DNA from: Massilia sp. YIM B02443
GTDB lineage: Bacteria; Pseudomonadota; Gammaproteobacteria; Burkholderiales; Burkholderiaceae_D
Reading direction: 5' to 3'
NCBI RefSeq assembly: GCF_030411955.1
Contig: NZ_JASNRA010000010.1
Coordinates: forward strand, 1 to 41,594
DNA: 41,594 nucleotides
Under the pieces are notes generated by a model. It did no database searches, was not told the origin of the DNA, and saw only the letters and a program-made list of their open reading frames with translations. This document shows positions 40,580 to 41,594 of the stretch, piece by piece; the stretch's first letter is position 1, and the number at the start of each line of letters is the position of its first letter. Position numbers and translations under genes: made by a program.

Positions 40580-41575
40580 ATGCGAACCATGATTCCTTTC
40601 TCGATACTCGACCTGTCGCCGATCGCTGAAGGCAGCGATGCGGCCACCTCCTTCCAACGCTCCCTCGACCTCGCCCAGCATGGCGAGCGCTGGGGCTACA
40701 ACCGCTTCTGGCTGGCCGAACACCACGGCATGCCGGGCATCGCCAGCGCCGCCACCGCGGTGCTGATCGGCCATGTGGCGGCCGGCACCTCGCGCATCCG
40801 CGTCGGCGCCGGCGGCATCATGCTGCCGAACCACTCGCCGCTGGTCATCGCCGAACAGTTCGGCACGCTCGAAGCGCTGCACCCGGGCCGCATCGACCTC
40901 GGCCTGGGCCGCGCGCCGGGTTCCGACCACGTCACCGCGCGCGCGCTGCGCCGCAACCTGGCGTCGGACGCCGACGAGTTCCCGCAAGACGTGGTGGAAC
41001 TGCAGGATTATTTCGCCGGCTCGACCCGCCGTCCGGTGCAGGCCGTGCCGGGCGCCGGCTTGAACGTGCCGGTATGGATCCTGGGTTCCAGCCTGTTCGG
41101 CGCCCAGCTGGCGGCGCACCTCGGCCTGCCGTACGCGTTCGCGTCGCACTTCGCGCCGCAGATGATGATGCAGGCGATCGAAATGTACCGCGCCAACTTC
41201 CGTCCGTCGGCGCAACTGGACAAGCCGTACGTGATGCTGGGCTTTAACGTGTTCGCCGCCGACAGCGACGAAGAGGCGCACTTCCTGGCGACCTCGATGC
41301 AGCAGGCGTTCGTGAACCTGCGCACCGGCCGTCCGACCAAGCTCAAGCCGCCGGTGAGCGGCTACCTGGAAGCGCTCGACCTGCCGGAACGCATGATGCT
41401 CGACAGCGTGCTGTCGTGCTCGGCGATCGGTTCGCCGGCCACCGTCTCGCACCAGCTGCGCGCCTTCATCGACAAGACCCAGCCGGACGAGTTGATGATC
41501 ACGTCGCAGATTTACGATCACAAGGCGCGTCTGCGCGCGTACGAGATCACGGCCGATATCCAGCGCGCGGGATAA
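40580..41575 (+). CDS. LLM-class flavin-dependent oxidoreductase (luciferase-like)
   Basis: A 331-residue luciferase-like monooxygenase. Family landmarks are the start [38 protein letters not shown] near residue 55, [25 protein letters not shown], and [14 protein letters not shown]. These are typical of the YhbW-like subgroup, which uses reduced FMN. The substrate is unknown. The start is ambiguous: ATG at 40580 or 40589. Neither has a good ribosome binding site, although GGAGG occurs about 35 nt upstream. The C-terminus is complete and the gene ends 19 nt before the window edge. Confidence 0.93.
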   Translation: MRTMIPFSILDLSPIAEGSDAATSFQRSLDLAQHGERWGYNRFWLAEHHGMPGIASAATAVLIGHVAAGTSRIRVGAGGIMLPNHSPLVIAEQFGTLEALHPGRIDLGLGRAPGSDHVTARALRRNLASDADEFPQDVVELQDYFAGSTRRPVQAVPGAGLNVPVWILGSSLFGAQLAAHLGLPYAFASHFAPQMMMQAIEMYRANFRPSAQLDKPYVMLGFNVFAADSDEEAHFLATSMQQAFVNLRTGRPTKLKPPVSGYLEALDLPERMMLDSVLSCSAIGSPATVSHQLRAFIDKTQPDELMITSQIYDHKARLRAYEITADIQRAG

Positions 41576-41594
41576 GTGTAGGGTTGGGGGGGGC

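Overview
The window is a high-GC chromosomal segment, most likely from a betaproteobacterium of the Oxalobacteraceae (Massilia/Telluria/Duganella-like). This is an inference. It rests on the base composition, AGGAG-type ribosome binding sites, a PEP-CTERM protein, a YgiW-QseB-QseC-type locus, a TonB-dependent receptor linked to a family 20 hexosaminidase, and a Phe-type tRNA end. I see no rRNA, CRISPR array, transposase, integrase or phage gene. It reads as ordinary chromosome with several accessory-type gene clusters.

Layout. 1-76: 3' end of a tRNA and its terminator. 108-644: small membrane protein. 827-8092: a cluster around circularly permuted ATP-grasp enzymes: a zinc metallopeptidase; a split alpha-E / ATP-grasp pair read leftward; a fused ATP-grasp/alpha-E protein and a transglutaminase-like protein read rightward. 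Comparative genomics has predicted such clusters to make or modify a peptide-like product, but to my knowledge no product is known. 8154-9935: secreted DUF885 peptidase. 9981-12758: leftward Ter-type stress unit (TelA, a TerD-family protein and an unrecognised third protein with three short FDFG-like motifs). 12888-16873: HAF-repeat protein, periplasmic hypothetical, SGNH lipoprotein, glycine-tailed membrane protein and a DUF2256 zinc mini-protein. 16992-19425: alpha/beta-hydrolase lipoprotein, host-attachment-family protein and a 25-residue membrane mini-protein. 19547-22888: SWIM/SNF2 helicase.

22986-25845: a QseB/QseC-like two-component system followed by a YgiW-type OB-fold protein, with matching CTTAA-type direct repeats before both the regulator and ygiW, and a DUF2945 gene. 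25984-28742: BCCT transporter divergent from an AraC/GyrI regulator. 28729-35188: a tight leftward operon of TonB receptor, GH20 beta-N-acetylhexosaminidase without signal peptide, and MFS transporter. It fits uptake of GlcNAc-containing oligosaccharides followed by cytosolic cleavage. 35614-36255: PEP-CTERM protein preceded by a sigma-54-type promoter. 36262-37638: HD-GYP protein. 37851-39461: FAD oxidoreductase with C-terminal Rieske domain. 39523-39588: REP-like palindromic element. 39640-40320: secreted Gly/Thr/Ser repeat protein. 40580-41575: luciferase-like flavin monooxygenase.

The observations most worth following are the duplicated ATP-grasp/alpha-E system, the repeated QseB-type operator, the uncharacterised third Ter-unit protein, the 25-residue membrane protein, and the sigma-54 promoter before the PEP-CTERM gene.
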